Shown here piece after piece: positions 43,866 through 53,235 of a stretch of 64,000 nt of DNA. The number at the start of each line of letters is the position of its first letter. Within the stretch, counting starts at the first letter, position 1. Origin of the DNA: Fibrivirga algicola (lineage in GTDB: Bacteria; Bacteroidota; Bacteroidia; Cytophagales; Spirosomataceae). The position numbers and the translations under genes are program-made. The stretch is from contig NZ_WAEL01000004.1 of assembly GCF_011742925.1 (NCBI RefSeq), forward strand, positions 496,001-560,000, written 5' to 3'. Below the pieces are notes generated by a model. It saw only the letters and a program-made list of their open reading frames with translations. It did not search any database and was not told where the DNA came from.

Positions 43866-45101
43866 TTAAGCGGCCTTCCGAAGCTCGTACGCGGCGGTAC
43901 GGCTAAACTTCTCGGAGGCATAATCATGAGTGATCACCAGTTCTTTTTCGCCCGGCTGAGAGGGTAACTCGAACATGGCATCCGTAATGATCGACTCACA
44001 GATAGACCGAAGACCCCTGGCACCCAAATTAAAAGTAAGTGCCTGATCAACAATATAGTTTAGGGCAGAGTCATCCCACTTCACCGTCACGTCGTCCATG
44101 GCAAACAGTTTATCATACTGCTTGGTAATGGCGTTTTTAGGCTCCGTCAGAATCCGGTAGAGCGCCTCACGATCGAGTGCCTCCAGGTGCGTCAACACGG
44201 GCAGACGACCCAGCAATTCAGGAATAAGGCCAAACGATTTCAAATCCTGCGCCGACACATACCGCATCAAATGGCTGCGATCGGTGCTGGCATGCAGCCG
44301 TCGTTCGTCCGAAAAACCAATCGGGCGGGACGTAATTCGTTTGGCAATGTGCCGTTCAATCCCGTCGAAAGCACCGCCACAAATGAATAAAATATTTTCA
44401 GTATTGATCGAAATCAGCCGTTGATCGGGGTGTTTACGCCCCCCATGTGGCGGTACGTTGACAGACGACCCTTCGAGCAGTTTCAGGAGCCCCTGCTGTA
44501 CGCCCTCGCCGCTGACATCACGTGTGATTGAGGGGTTATCTGACTTCCGGGCAATCTTATCGATCTCATCAATATAGACGATACCCATCTCGGCCTGATC
44601 GATCTTGTAATCGGCAGCCTGCAACAGACGGGTCAGCACCGTTTCAACGTCTTCACCAACGTACCCGGCTTCGGTTATTACTGTGGCGTCGGCAATACAG
44701 AACGGTACGTCGAGCATCTTGGCAATGGTACGGGCCAGGTACGTCTTACCCGTTCCTGTTTCGCCTACCATCAAGATGTTCGACTTCTCGATCGTTATCT
44801 CATCGTCTGTTTTTGGCTGCATCAGCCGCTTGTAGTGGTTATACACCGCTACCGACAATACTTTTTTGGCTTCATCCTGCCCAATGATGTACTGATCCAG
44901 AAACCGCTTCATTTCCTGCGGCTTAATCAGGTTCAGTGCTGGTGGCTCAGCACTCTGGCTTTTCTTGGGGCGGGTTTCTTCAACCACCACCTCGAACCCT
45001 TGTTCAATGCAGTGATTGCAAATGTGCGCATCGATGCCCGACAGCAGCAACTGAACTTCATTTTTACGGCGACCGCAAAACGAGCAACTTATTTGTGGCA
45101 T
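43866..45101 (-). CDS. clpX: ATP-dependent Clp protease ATP-binding subunit ClpX
   Basis: A 411-residue AAA+ unfoldase. The N-terminal zinc-binding domain has CSFCGRR and CNHC. Walker A is [11 protein letters not shown] and Walker [25 protein letters not shown] and [14 protein letters not shown] are the usual pore and sensor stretches, and [10 protein letters not shown] lies in the C-domain. It unfolds proteins for ClpP, which is not in this window. The gene is monocistronic. Confidence 0.97.
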   Translation of the reverse strand: MPQISCSFCGRRKNEVQLLLSGIDAHICNHCIEQGFEVVVEETRPKKSQSAEPPALNLIKPQEMKRFLDQYIIGQDEAKKVLSVAVYNHYKRLMQPKTDDEITIEKSNILMVGETGTGKTYLARTIAKMLDVPFCIADATVITEAGYVGEDVETVLTRLLQAADYKIDQAEMGIVYIDEIDKIARKSDNPSITRDVSGEGVQQGLLKLLEGSSVNVPPHGGRKHPDQRLISINTENILFICGGAFDGIERHIAKRITSRPIGFSDERRLHASTDRSHLMRYVSAQDLKSFGLIPELLGRLPVLTHLEALDREALYRILTEPKNAITKQYDKLFAMDDVTVKWDDSALNYIVDQALTFNLGARGLRSICESIITDAMFELPSQPGEKELVITHDYASEKFSRTAAYELRKAA

Positions 45102-45187
45102 ATCGCGTGGAGGGGCGTTACGAATGGTTATGTGTGTATACCTGCAACGACTTGTTGTAGCTGCTTGTTGGACCGTTCGTTAACAAT

Positions 45188-45718
45188 TCAGAATAATAAT
45201 AAATTGGTGACGTCTGTCCAGCTCCTTACGCGCTCAAACGCCGTTTCGTCCCGGTTGTGGAGCGCATCGAACAGCAGCCCCTTCCCACTGAACGTATGCA
45301 GGTTGTACGGCATATCGTCGATAAGGTAGTCGGCACCAAGAATGCTTTTATCACCCAGGAAGATAATGTTTTTCCAGTGAATCGTGGGAAAGTAACGCGC
45401 TAACCAGTCGTACTTTTCACGAAATGAATTAGGAAATTCCATGGCTGCCGTCGCCACAAACACATCGTAGCGATCCTGCAACGCCACAATCGCTTCCTGT
45501 GCACCCGGCATCACATCGATGTCGGCAAAGAAACCCGGTTCGAAAATCTGTTCATGAATCGATTGACGCTCAGTATCGTCGAGCAGCTCCTGGAACGACT
45601 TTTCCTGTAGCTCGGCCAACTCATAGCGCGGCGCGCCCGAGGCAAGGTATAACTGAACGAGCTTGGCGTGAGTGTTCGCCATCACATCGTCCTGATCAAT
45701 GCAAATACGTTTTTTCAT
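45188..45718 (-). CDS. 5'(3')-deoxyribonucleotidase (NT5C-type HAD phosphatase)
   Basis: A 176-residue HAD-family enzyme. The nucleophile motif is CIDQDDVMANT (first Asp attacks, second is general acid); motif II is FVATAAMEF and motif III/IV FLGDKSILGADYLIDDMPYN. Length and motifs fit the bacterial 5'-nucleotidase, deoxy (NT5C) family that removes phosphate from dNMPs. It lies upstream of clpX on the same strand with an 86-bp gap. Confidence 0.88.
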   Translation of the reverse strand: MKKRICIDQDDVMANTHAKLVQLYLASGAPRYELAELQEKSFQELLDDTERQSIHEQIFEPGFFADIDVMPGAQEAIVALQDRYDVFVATAAMEFPNSFREKYDWLARYFPTIHWKNIIFLGDKSILGADYLIDDMPYNLHTFSGKGLLFDALHNRDETAFERVRSWTDVTNLLLF

Positions 45719-45732
45719 AGGGAAACTAAGTC

Positions 45733-45821
45733 TGGCGTTCGTAGTTTAAGGTTGCTCCGCTACTTGACCAGTTGGTTGGCAAGCAGCGCAACGAAAAACC
45801 TCAAACCATAAACCACAAACC
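45733..45821. repeat. Heptad-armed hairpin, copy 6
   Basis: Left TGGCGTTCGTAGTTTAAGG then TTGCTCCGC; right GCAGCGCAACGAAAAACC then TCAAACCATAAACCACAAACC. It ends 5 bp from the E2 gene stop codon. Confidence 0.7.
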
Positions 45822-45825
45822 TTTT

Positions 45826-47232
45826 TTAAAGAGCAGGCTCATTCCAGCCTTCGAAATAATCCGCGACGCGACGTACAAATTGACCGCCAAGCGCCCCATC
45901 TACTACCCGATGGTCGTACGAATGGCTTAAAAACATGAGTTGTCGGATCCCAAGCAGGTCACCTTGCGGTGTTTCAATCACAGCGGGCTTTTTCACGATG
46001 GCCCCAAACGCCATAATGGCCACCTGCGGTTGCATGATGATTGGCGTACCCATGAGGTTACCGAACGTACCTATATTCGAGATGGTGTATGTACCACCAG
46101 CCAGATCGTCGGCGGTAAGTTTATTCTCACGAGCGCGGCGGGTGAGGTCATTAACTTTTTTGGTCAGTCCGGTCAGGTTGTACTGGGCGGCGTCATGAAT
46201 CACGGGCACAATCAGGTTTCCCGATGGCAGAGCCACCGCCATACCAATGTTGATGCTGCGCTTCACCAAAATAGTGTCTCCTTCTACCGATACATTGATC
46301 ATCGGAAAATCGCGGATGGCCCGTACTACGGCGTCGATCAGAATCGGCGTATAGGTCAGATTTTCGCCGGTTTGCTTCTTAAAGGCATCTTTGTTGGCCG
46401 TGCGCCATTGCACAATGGACGTCATGTCTGCTTCCACAAACGAGGTTACGTGGGGCGATGTCTGCTTCGACTCCACCATGCGCTGCGCAATCATTTTCCG
46501 CATCCGGTCCATCTGAATGATGTCGGATGAACCGTTGAGGCTGGCAGATCCGGGCGCAGACGCTGGAGTTGGACGGGGGGCTGAGGATACGGGAGTTGAA
46601 GCTGCCGGCGCAGTAGCTGACGGCGCTGCGGCCGTAGTTTTGCGCCCTTCGGCCCGGTCGAGCACATAAGCGAGCATGTCCTTTTTCGTAACCCGGTTGT
46701 CTGAGCCACTCCCCGGAATGGTGTCGAGTTCGGCGCGGGATATACCTTCTTCGCGGGCGATGTTCAGCACCAGTGGTGAATAGAAACGCCCTTCGAACGC
46801 CGGACCAGCCGCTACTGGCAGCAGACCGGGCTTTGTGCTCATGGAGCCAATACTGGCCTCAAGTGCCGTAGCTGATTCGATCGCCTCAGCTTCGTCACTG
46901 TCATTTACGGCGGCGACGTCCATCCCCACCTCCTCGCGTGAGGCGAGCGGAGCAGGATCAGACTCAGGCCCAGCCGGATCCCCAACCTCCTGTTCAATCT
47001 CTATCCGGGCAATGATCTGGCCGATAGGCACCACATCGCCTTCGTTTACCAGCCGCTCTTTCAATATACCGGTATGGGAGGCCGGCACTTCCGTATCTAC
47101 TTTATCCGTAGCCACTTCCAGAACCGATTCATCCACTTCGATACGATCGCCAACCTGCTTTAACCAGGTGATGACCGTGCATTCCATTATACTCTCGCCC
47201 ATTTTGGGCATAACCATGTCGATGAGTGCCAT
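45826..47232 (-). CDS. 2-oxo acid dehydrogenase E2 component (dihydrolipoamide acyltransferase)
   Basis: 468 residues. The lipoyl domain (1-80) has the modified Lys in EVATDKVDTEV. The E3/E1-binding domain (about residues 155-190) has YSPLVLNIAREEGIS. After a Pro/Ala/Ser linker comes the catalytic domain with GTYTISNIGTFG and SHSYDHRVVDGALGG (His and Asp). It is the core of a pyruvate, branched-chain or 2-oxoglutarate complex; which one cannot be told. E1 and E3 genes are not adjacent. Heptad hairpins flank the gene on both sides. Confidence 0.93.
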   Translation of the reverse strand: MALIDMVMPKMGESIMECTVITWLKQVGDRIEVDESVLEVATDKVDTEVPASHTGILKERLVNEGDVVPIGQIIARIEIEQEVGDPAGPESDPAPLASREEVGMDVAAVNDSDEAEAIESATALEASIGSMSTKPGLLPVAAGPAFEGRFYSPLVLNIAREEGISRAELDTIPGSGSDNRVTKKDMLAYVLDRAEGRKTTAAAPSATAPAASTPVSSAPRPTPASAPGSASLNGSSDIIQMDRMRKMIAQRMVESKQTSPHVTSFVEADMTSIVQWRTANKDAFKKQTGENLTYTPILIDAVVRAIRDFPMINVSVEGDTILVKRSINIGMAVALPSGNLIVPVIHDAAQYNLTGLTKKVNDLTRRARENKLTADDLAGGTYTISNIGTFGNLMGTPIIMQPQVAIMAFGAIVKKPAVIETPQGDLLGIRQLMFLSHSYDHRVVDGALGGQFVRRVADYFEGWNEPAL

Positions 47233-47248
47233 ACTTGAGATTTTGAGG

Positions 47249-47344
47249 GTCAGGTGTCAAATGTCAGGTGTCAAGTCGCGCTGCTCAATTACCGAGTAGA
47301 CAGCAAACAGCGCGGCTTGGCACCTGACATTTGATACTTGACAC
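47249..47344. repeat. Heptad-armed hairpin, copy 7 (TCAGGTG type)
   Basis: Left units TCAGGTG TCAAATG TCAGGTG TCAAG then TCGCGCTGCTCA; right CAGCGCGGCTTGGCACC then TGACATTTGATACTTGACAC. It ends 2 bp from the cinA stop codon. Confidence 0.78.
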
Positions 47345-47345
47345 A

Positions 47346-48593
47346 TCAAAGTAATTGTTCACGTAAAAGATTTAGTAGGTACGTTGTGGTGAGGGTAATG
47401 TTTTGTTCGCGGTACTGACCCAGCTTCAGGTGCTTTGTTACGGTGCCCTTATCTGTGGCTACGGCAATCCAGATGGTGCCAACGGGTTTATCAGGGGTAC
47501 CACCGTCGGGACCGGCGATGCCGCTGGTAGCAATCCCAACGTCGGTGCCGAGCATCACGCGCACCCCTTCGGCCATTTCGCTCACGGTTGGTTCGCTCAC
47601 TGCGCCGAAGGCACCCAGGGTTTCGGGGTTCACGCCCAGCGCAATAATTTTCACTTCATTGCTGTAGCTCACCACGCCACCGGCAAACACCGCCGACACG
47701 CCCGGCACTTTGGTTAGTGTAGCAGCTACCTGGCCGCCCGTGCAGCTCTCGGCCACGCCCAGCATGAGGTTCTTTTCTTTCAGCAATCGGATTACTACGG
47801 TCTCGATTTCGTCGCTGTCGTAGCCATACACGTGGTTACCGATCAGAGGCAACACCGCCGCTACCTGACGTTCCAGTTCGAGACCGAGTTGCTCATTGTC
47901 AGTTCCGGTGGCCGTGAGGCGCAACTTCACCTGACCGAAGCTCGGCAGGTAGGCGAGGCGAATGTGCGGGGGCAAAGCATCTTCCCACGCTTCGATACGC
48001 TCGGCCAGAAACGATTCACCAATACCAATGGTGCGGATCATTTTGTGGCGGATGACGGGCATCTCGAACCGTTCTTTCAGCTTTGGCAGCATGCGGTACG
48101 TCATCAGGCTCTTCATCTCGAAGGGAACACCCGGCAGCGAAATAAAGACCGTGTCGTCGTGGTCGAACCACATCCCTGGGGCTGTTCCCCAATCGTTCTG
48201 AATGTATTCGGCGTTCTCGGGCAGGTCGGCCTGCATGCGGTTCAGGTCGGTCATTTCGCGCCCCCGTTTCTCGAAGAAAGTCGTTACCAGGTCGAGGGCT
48301 GTCTGGTTGCGCACCAGGCCAACACCAAAGAATTCACAAAGCGTTTTTTTGGTAATATCATCTTTCGTGGGGCCAAGTCCGCCGGTGATAATGACCACCT
48401 CGGACCGGGTGGCGGCATCGGTCAGGGCCGACAGAATCACACTGGCTTCGTCACCAACTGATGTTTTCCGAACGGTTCGTATGCCGATGTTGGTTAGTTC
48501 TGTACTAATCCACTGCGTATTGGTGTCGATAATCTGGCCGAATAAAATTTCGTCACCAATAGTAATCACTTCGGCCCGGATGGTAGTTGGCAT
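47346..48593 (-). CDS. cinA: CinA family nicotinamide-nucleotide amidohydrolase
   Basis: A 415-residue two-domain protein. The N-terminal MoaB/Mog-like domain has VITIGDEILFGQIIDTN and VVIITGGLGPTKDDITK. The C-terminal PncC amidase domain has LGVAESCTGGQVAATLT, SYSNEVKIIALGV and TSGIAGPDGGTPDKPVGTI. It recycles NMN to NaMN. The ATG at 48593 is the conserved start; two more Met codons lie upstream. The gene is divergent from the DUF4197 gene. Confidence 0.95.
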   Translation of the reverse strand: MPTTIRAEVITIGDEILFGQIIDTNTQWISTELTNIGIRTVRKTSVGDEASVILSALTDAATRSEVVIITGGLGPTKDDITKKTLCEFFGVGLVRNQTALDLVTTFFEKRGREMTDLNRMQADLPENAEYIQNDWGTAPGMWFDHDDTVFISLPGVPFEMKSLMTYRMLPKLKERFEMPVIRHKMIRTIGIGESFLAERIEAWEDALPPHIRLAYLPSFGQVKLRLTATGTDNEQLGLELERQVAAVLPLIGNHVYGYDSDEIETVVIRLLKEKNLMLGVAESCTGGQVAATLTKVPGVSAVFAGGVVSYSNEVKIIALGVNPETLGAFGAVSEPTVSEMAEGVRVMLGTDVGIATSGIAGPDGGTPDKPVGTIWIAVATDKGTVTKHLKLGQYREQNITLTTTYLLNLLREQLL

Positions 48594-48756
48594 AGAGAAT
48601 GTGTGCATGTAGGCGGGCAATTTGCCACGCTGGTACTGAATTAGCGGTAATTGACTTCGATTCCTGCTGACCAGACAGGCTGTATTACTTTTTTACAGTG
48701 TACGCTTTACTTTGTTCATTTACCGTTGTCAAAAGTACGTAAAACAACCTATTGAG

Positions 48757-49530
48757 ATGAAACCATTTCGTGTATGGGCCCTGGGGCTCTCGCTCTTGCT
48801 CACCGGGGCCGTTCAGGCTCAGGACACTACGGGCAAACCCACCCAACGGACCTCAACCAGCCCATTGGGCAAGCTTGGCGGCTTCCTGGAAAAGGTCATT
48901 CAGCCCGCCGCCTCTGGTGGTTCCCTCTCGTCGGCCGATATAGCAAGTGGACTGAAAGAAGCCCTCCGTGTAGGTATCGACAAAGGGGCTACTCAGGCAT
49001 CAGCATTGGATGGTTACAATAAAAACACGCTGATCCGGATTCTGTTCCCACCCGAAGCACAACGCGTTGAATCGCGGCTACGTCAGCTTGGTTTTGGCCC
49101 TCAGGTCGATCAGTTTGTGGTGGCCCTGAACCGGTCGGCCGAGGATGCGGCGAAGAAAGCTAAACCGGTGTTTTTCAAGGCCATTACCCAGATGTCGATC
49201 TCTGACGCCGTTGGTATTCTGCGCGGTGGACAAGATGCCGCCACGCAATACCTGCGCCGCACAACGGGCCAGCAGCTGGTGACTGAGTTCACTCCGATCA
49301 TTGATAGCACACTGAAGAAAAACAACGCCACCCGCTATTACACCACGCTGGCTTCAACGTATAACCGCCTGCCGCTGGTGAAACCGGTAAACGCCAACCT
49401 GACTGAATATGCCACCAACAAGGCCGTCGATGGGTTGTTTCTGCTAGTTGCCCAGGAAGAAAAACGCATTCGCGAAGACCCCGTTGCCCGGGTTTCAGAC
49501 ATTCTGAAACGCGTGTTTGGCAGCAAATAA
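48757..49530 (+). CDS. DUF4197 family secreted protein
   Basis: 257 residues with a signal peptide (ALGLSLLLTGAVQAQ). The mature domain has ADIASGLKEALRVGI, NKNTLIRILFPPEAQRVE, and TEYATNKAVDGLFLLVAQEE, matching the uncharacterised DUF4197 family, probably helical and periplasmic. The ATG at 48757 fits the signal peptide. A strong terminator follows and isolates it from eboA. Confidence 0.9.
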   Translation: MKPFRVWALGLSLLLTGAVQAQDTTGKPTQRTSTSPLGKLGGFLEKVIQPAASGGSLSSADIASGLKEALRVGIDKGATQASALDGYNKNTLIRILFPPEAQRVESRLRQLGFGPQVDQFVVALNRSAEDAAKKAKPVFFKAITQMSISDAVGILRGGQDAATQYLRRTTGQQLVTEFTPIIDSTLKKNNATRYYTTLASTYNRLPLVKPVNANLTEYATNKAVDGLFLLVAQEEKRIREDPVARVSDILKRVFGSK

Positions 49531-49559
49531 AGCTTATTCCTGTCTTGGCAGGGGTAGCT

Positions 49560-49598
49560 ACAAAAGTCGCCGGGAGTTCATCTTCCGGCGACTTTTGT
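49560..49598 (+). terminator. Terminator after the DUF4197 gene
   Basis: A perfect stem, ACAAAAGTCGCCGG with CCGGCGACTTTTGT, with an 11-nt loop. Confidence 0.85.
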
Positions 49599-49774
49599 GC
49601 TTCAAACGCTTCTAGCCGTACTATAGCCTCTATCTCAGCTTCTTCCCACACAAACGCGCGTCAATTCGAACCTGAATTTGGCGGGCTGCAGGAATGTTAT
49701 TGATCAAAATCAGTAGTGTACCTAATGCCGCTACTTTTTTCGTTACCCATCCTGTTACGTCTTTTGCGCTTATT

Positions 49775-50521
49775 ATGACACTTCAATCATTATTCAACGA
49801 AACGGCCACCGAAGCGGAACGGAATTGGCTGGAAATGAAGATGGCTGCTCCGGTGCCAGCTCGGCTGGCAGCGTTTGTGGCTACACCGCGCTTCGTAGCC
49901 CGCCGCAACGTACCTGAGCCAACAGACGGCGTACCACCCACCTGGACAATGGATCAGCTAGCGCGGGTATTGTTGCTTTTGTCGCTTCCCACCGAACCCG
50001 AAGCGGCCTACGTGAAAGCGATCCAGACGCTGTTCGATACGGGTGAACTACACGAATTTGTTGCACTCTACTCGGCCCTGCCCCTTTTTGCTTATCCTGA
50101 ACGCTGGCTCTTCCAGGCCACCGAAGCGGTACGGTCTAATATGGGCCCTGTATTTGACGCCATTGCATTCGATAACACGTACCCGGCCGATTATTTTCCC
50201 GAAGCGGCCTGGAATCAACTAGTCCTTAAGTGCATTTTCAACGATAAACCCATCAGCCAGATCACAGGTTTAGCCAAACGAGCAAACCAGACACTGGCCA
50301 ATGACCTGTCTAATTTTGCCCACGAACGCTGGGCCGCCGGACGAACCGTTCCGCCCGAGGTGTGGCAACTGATTCCCCGCTTCATGAACGAAACGCTGCT
50401 GGGTGATGTAAAAAAACTACTCCAGTCGACCAACGAGCAGGACCGCCTGGCCGCCCAACACATAATTGACCAGACCGATTACGCTCCAGCTAAACAATTA
50501 ACAGGTAACGATCATCCCTAA
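49775..50521 (+). CDS. eboA: EboA-domain protein
   Basis: A 248-residue, mostly helical protein (LARVLLLLSLPTEPEAAYVKAI, YPERWLFQATEAVRSNMGPVFDAIAFDN, QLVLKCIFNDKPI, AHERWAAGRTVPPEVW). I recognise it as EboA from this sequence and from its position as the first gene of an ebo cluster. The molecular function is unknown. The ATG at 49775 begins the conserved region; 27 upstream in-frame codons are unlikely to be translated. eboB follows after 81 bp. Confidence 0.88.
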   Translation: MTLQSLFNETATEAERNWLEMKMAAPVPARLAAFVATPRFVARRNVPEPTDGVPPTWTMDQLARVLLLLSLPTEPEAAYVKAIQTLFDTGELHEFVALYSALPLFAYPERWLFQATEAVRSNMGPVFDAIAFDNTYPADYFPEAAWNQLVLKCIFNDKPISQITGLAKRANQTLANDLSNFAHERWAAGRTVPPEVWQLIPRFMNETLLGDVKKLLQSTNEQDRLAAQHIIDQTDYAPAKQLTGNDHP

Positions 50522-50602
50522 ACAGGTGTCAACGCCCCGCCAGGAAACATACCTGCGCCGCGCTGATCCCTGTCGACTGCTATTTGACTTCCCTTTCTTG
50601 CT

Positions 50603-51601
50603 ATGAATCCTTCACACGCCGAAGACGAAAATGTCTCGCCAGCTTCAGCACCGGTAGCCGAAACGCCCTTCGATTACCCGTCTTATATTCAGGGAATGCG
50701 CTTCTTCGATCCGCATATCCACATGACCTCGCGTACTACCGACGACTATCAGGCGATGGCTGACGCGGGCATTGTGGCGCTGATCGAGCCGGCTTTCTGG
50801 CTGGGCCAGCCCCGCACCGGACTCGCTACGTTTAAAGATTATTACAGCAGTCTCATCGGCTGGGAGCGCTTCCGGTCGTCGCAATTCGGTATTAAACATT
50901 ACTGCACCATCGGGCTCAACTCGCGGGAGGCCAACAACGTACCCCTGGCCGAAGAGGTGATGGAACTGCTGCCGCTGTTTGTGAACAAAGAAGGCGTGGT
51001 GGGCATTGGCGAGATTGGCTTCGACGACCAGACAGCCGCCGAAGATCGGTTCTACCGCGCCCAGCTTGAACTGGCCAAAGAAAGCGGATTGCCTGTGCAG
51101 ATTCACACGCCGCACCGGAACAAAAAAGAAGGCACCGAGCGTAGCATGGCGATTGCCCTTGAGCATGGCCTCGACCCGGGCATGGTGATCGTGGATCATA
51201 ACAATGAAGAGACCGTGAAGTCGGTACTCGACCAGGGATTCTGGGCCGCCTTTACCATCTATCCGTTTACCAAAATGGGCAACGAACGCATGGTGGAGGT
51301 AGTACGGCAGTATGGCCCCGAACGCATCATGGTCAACTCGGCCGCCGACTGGGGAATCAGCGACCCGCTGGCCGTACCCAAAACAGCGGCCCTGATGGTG
51401 ATGCGCGGCATCCCGCTCGAGCAAATTCGGCAAGTAACGTACCAGAACGCCATCGATGCCTTTGCGCAGAGTGGCCAGATCAACTCCGCCGATTTTGCCG
51501 ACGGCCTGACGATCGATCAAAGTCAGAAATTCAACGGAAACACCATTTTACGGGGTGGTCAGCAACCGAGACCCGATAAAAACTCGGTGCTGATCAAGTA
51601 G
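50603..51601 (+). CDS. eboB: EboB, TatD-family metal-dependent hydrolase
   Basis: A 332-residue TIM-barrel hydrolase. Metal ligands are visible: FFDPHIHM (HxH), GIGEIGFDD (Glu), VQIHTPHRN (His), VIVDHNN (His), and NSAADWGISD (Asp). TatD relatives act as nucleases or amidohydrolases; in ebo clusters the substrate is unproven. The eboC gene starts 4 bp after its stop, so the two are surely co-transcribed. Confidence 0.9.
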   Translation: MNPSHAEDENVSPASAPVAETPFDYPSYIQGMRFFDPHIHMTSRTTDDYQAMADAGIVALIEPAFWLGQPRTGLATFKDYYSSLIGWERFRSSQFGIKHYCTIGLNSREANNVPLAEEVMELLPLFVNKEGVVGIGEIGFDDQTAAEDRFYRAQLELAKESGLPVQIHTPHRNKKEGTERSMAIALEHGLDPGMVIVDHNNEETVKSVLDQGFWAAFTIYPFTKMGNERMVEVVRQYGPERIMVNSAADWGISDPLAVPKTAALMVMRGIPLEQIRQVTYQNAIDAFAQSGQINSADFADGLTIDQSQKFNGNTILRGGQQPRPDKNSVLIK

Positions 51602-51605
51602 AGTA

Positions 51606-52487
51606 ATGAAATCGTACCTCCAATTAATGCGCCCGGCCAACCTGGTTACGGCGGTATCTGACGTACTGGCGGGCTTGTCGCTGGCGGCACTGGCAACGGT
51701 TGTCGCCACCCTGCCGGGCAATCAGCCGGTCTGGCTGCTATTAATATCGACCATTGGCCTATATGGCGGTGGTGTTGTGCTGAATGACGTGTTCGACGCC
51801 CAGCTCGACGCAGTGGAACGACCCGAACGGGCTATTCCGAGCGGGCGTGTTAGCCTGGGTCAGGCTTCTGCGCTGGGCGTTGGCCTGCTGGTGCTGGGTA
51901 TCGGACTGGCGTTTCTCTATAGCCCTACTACAGGTGGCATTGCCGCCCTCACTGCCGGACTGGCCGTTTTTTACAACCGCTTCGGTAAGCATATGTCGTG
52001 GTTCGGACCAATTAACATGGGGCTTTGTCGCGGGTTTAACCTGTTGCTGGGCGTGGGCGCGGTGGGCGCAGCGGCCGTTGCCAATTTATGGTGGCTGGCC
52101 CTAGTGCCGGTCATTTACATTGCCGCTATCACCATGATCAGCCGCGACGAAGTGCATGGCGGGAAACGAATGACCCTCTACGCCGCCGCTGGTCTGTACT
52201 TGCTGGTCAGCACGGCCCAACTCGTGATGGCCTACCGTTCAGGAACACTGGCACTTACTATCGGTTTTGTGGCCCTTCACCTCTTCCTGATTGGCCGCCC
52301 GCTGATTAAGGCCATCCAAAACCCTGTTGGTCCCAATATTGGCGGAGCCGTTAAGGCGGGGGTTCTGTCGCTGATTGTTATGAATGCAGCCTGGGTCAGC
52401 GTGGCCGGGAACTGGCAGTTGGCGCTGGGTACGTTGTTGCTCCTGCCCCTGTCGATCTGGCTCGCCAAGGCATTTGCCGTCACGTAA
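51606..52487 (+). CDS. eboC: EboC, UbiA-like prenyltransferase
   Basis: A 293-residue integral membrane protein with about eight hydrophobic segments. The first Asp-rich motif is LNDVFDAQLDAVERPERAIPSG (NDxxDxxxD). The second site is SRDEVHGG. UbiA enzymes attach polyprenyl chains to aromatic or other acceptors, so the system may prenylate its substrate or its carrier. It is tightly coupled to eboB. A 31-bp perfect hairpin ends the eboABC part. Confidence 0.9.
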   Translation: MKSYLQLMRPANLVTAVSDVLAGLSLAALATVVATLPGNQPVWLLLISTIGLYGGGVVLNDVFDAQLDAVERPERAIPSGRVSLGQASALGVGLLVLGIGLAFLYSPTTGGIAALTAGLAVFYNRFGKHMSWFGPINMGLCRGFNLLLGVGAVGAAAVANLWWLALVPVIYIAAITMISRDEVHGGKRMTLYAAAGLYLLVSTAQLVMAYRSGTLALTIGFVALHLFLIGRPLIKAIQNPVGPNIGGAVKAGVLSLIVMNAAWVSVAGNWQLALGTLLLLPLSIWLAKAFAVT

Positions 52488-52499
52488 GGCAATTAACTG

Positions 52500-52571
52500 C
52501 TACCTACAAAAGGCCGGTCTGTCGGTGCAGCCCTGATTTGCTGCACCGACAGACCGGCCTTTTGTAGGTAG
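52500..52571. terminator. 31-bp perfect hairpin between eboC and the opposite-strand gene
   Basis: CTACCTACAAAAGGCCGGTC and 11 further bases repeat exactly, inverted, at 52541-52571 around a 10-nt loop. It contains AAAAGG and CCTTTT, so it can end transcripts on both strands. Confidence 0.85.
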
Positions 52572-52588
52572 TTACGGTGGGGGAATGT

Positions 52589-52915
52589 CTATTTTGCTTT
52601 CACTTCCTTACGCTGCGTTTTCCGGGTGCGCTGGCGCTCAACAATTTTCGCCCGTTTGTCGGCGGGCATGGCGTTGAGTTTCGCCTCGCGCTGTGCCCGG
52701 TGTGTTTCACGGAATGCCTTGCGTTCGGCAGGTGTCATTTTATCGAATTTGGCTTTACGGTCGGCCTTCATCGCTGCCCGCTGTTCCGGCGTCATGTTGC
52801 GGTGACCTTTGTGCATACCCTGATGATCGGCGGTAGCTGGTGCGGTGGGTTGCGTTTGGGCGTAGGCACCAGCAGAAAGCAGTAGTGCGGCCACCAATAA
52901 TTTCATCGTTTTCAT
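52589..52915 (-). CDS. Small secreted, highly basic LTxxQ/Spy-like protein
   Basis: 108 residues: a signal peptide (MKLLVAALLLSAGAYAQ) then a charged helical region with repeated (M)TPEQRAAMK / MTPAERKAFRE / MPADKRAKIVE units, much like the ATPase-inhibitor or Spy-type periplasmic chaperone helices (LTxEQ). It ends Lys/Arg-rich. It lies on the opposite strand, splitting the ebo cluster in two. Function is unknown; a role in the periplasm is inferred. Confidence 0.75.
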   Translation of the reverse strand: MKTMKLLVAALLLSAGAYAQTQPTAPATADHQGMHKGHRNMTPEQRAAMKADRKAKFDKMTPAERKAFRETHRAQREAKLNAMPADKRAKIVERQRTRKTQRKEVKAK

Positions 52916-53199
52916 ACTCGTGCGTTGGTTTAACGTAATCGATGGTTGGACAGGCAACGGACCAAATGGTTTAGTGTGCTCGAGTTATTCCGTTGGCGCG
53001 CGTTTATGCATGCCCGGCTCCATCGGTCGAAAACGCGCGAAACTACGTCCATGAACCCTTATCACTGCCCACCCCCAGCCGAAGGAGCGAATTGCCCGCG
53101 TTCAGACAGCGAACTATATCGCAGATGTGGGGGTATAGGAAGAGAGAGAAGTTTAGCCCTGGCCCGTAATTCCTGAGCGAAAACATGGGTAATCGTGGG

Positions 53200-53207
53200 T
53201 AAATTTG
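53200..53207 (+). promoter_or_regulatory. Candidate -7 box for eboDEF
   Basis: TAAATTTG fits TAnnTTTG exactly and lies 29 bp before the eboD ATG. There is no obvious -33 TTG. Confidence 0.45.
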
Positions 53208-53235
53208 TCTTTCCGACTATGTGACTACCTGTGAA

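Noticed and set aside
50645-51520. Long open frame (291 codons) antisense to eboB
   Set aside because: It mirrors the codon pattern of eboB, whose metal-binding motifs are clear, and encodes no recognisable domain. It is a shadow of a GC-rich gene.
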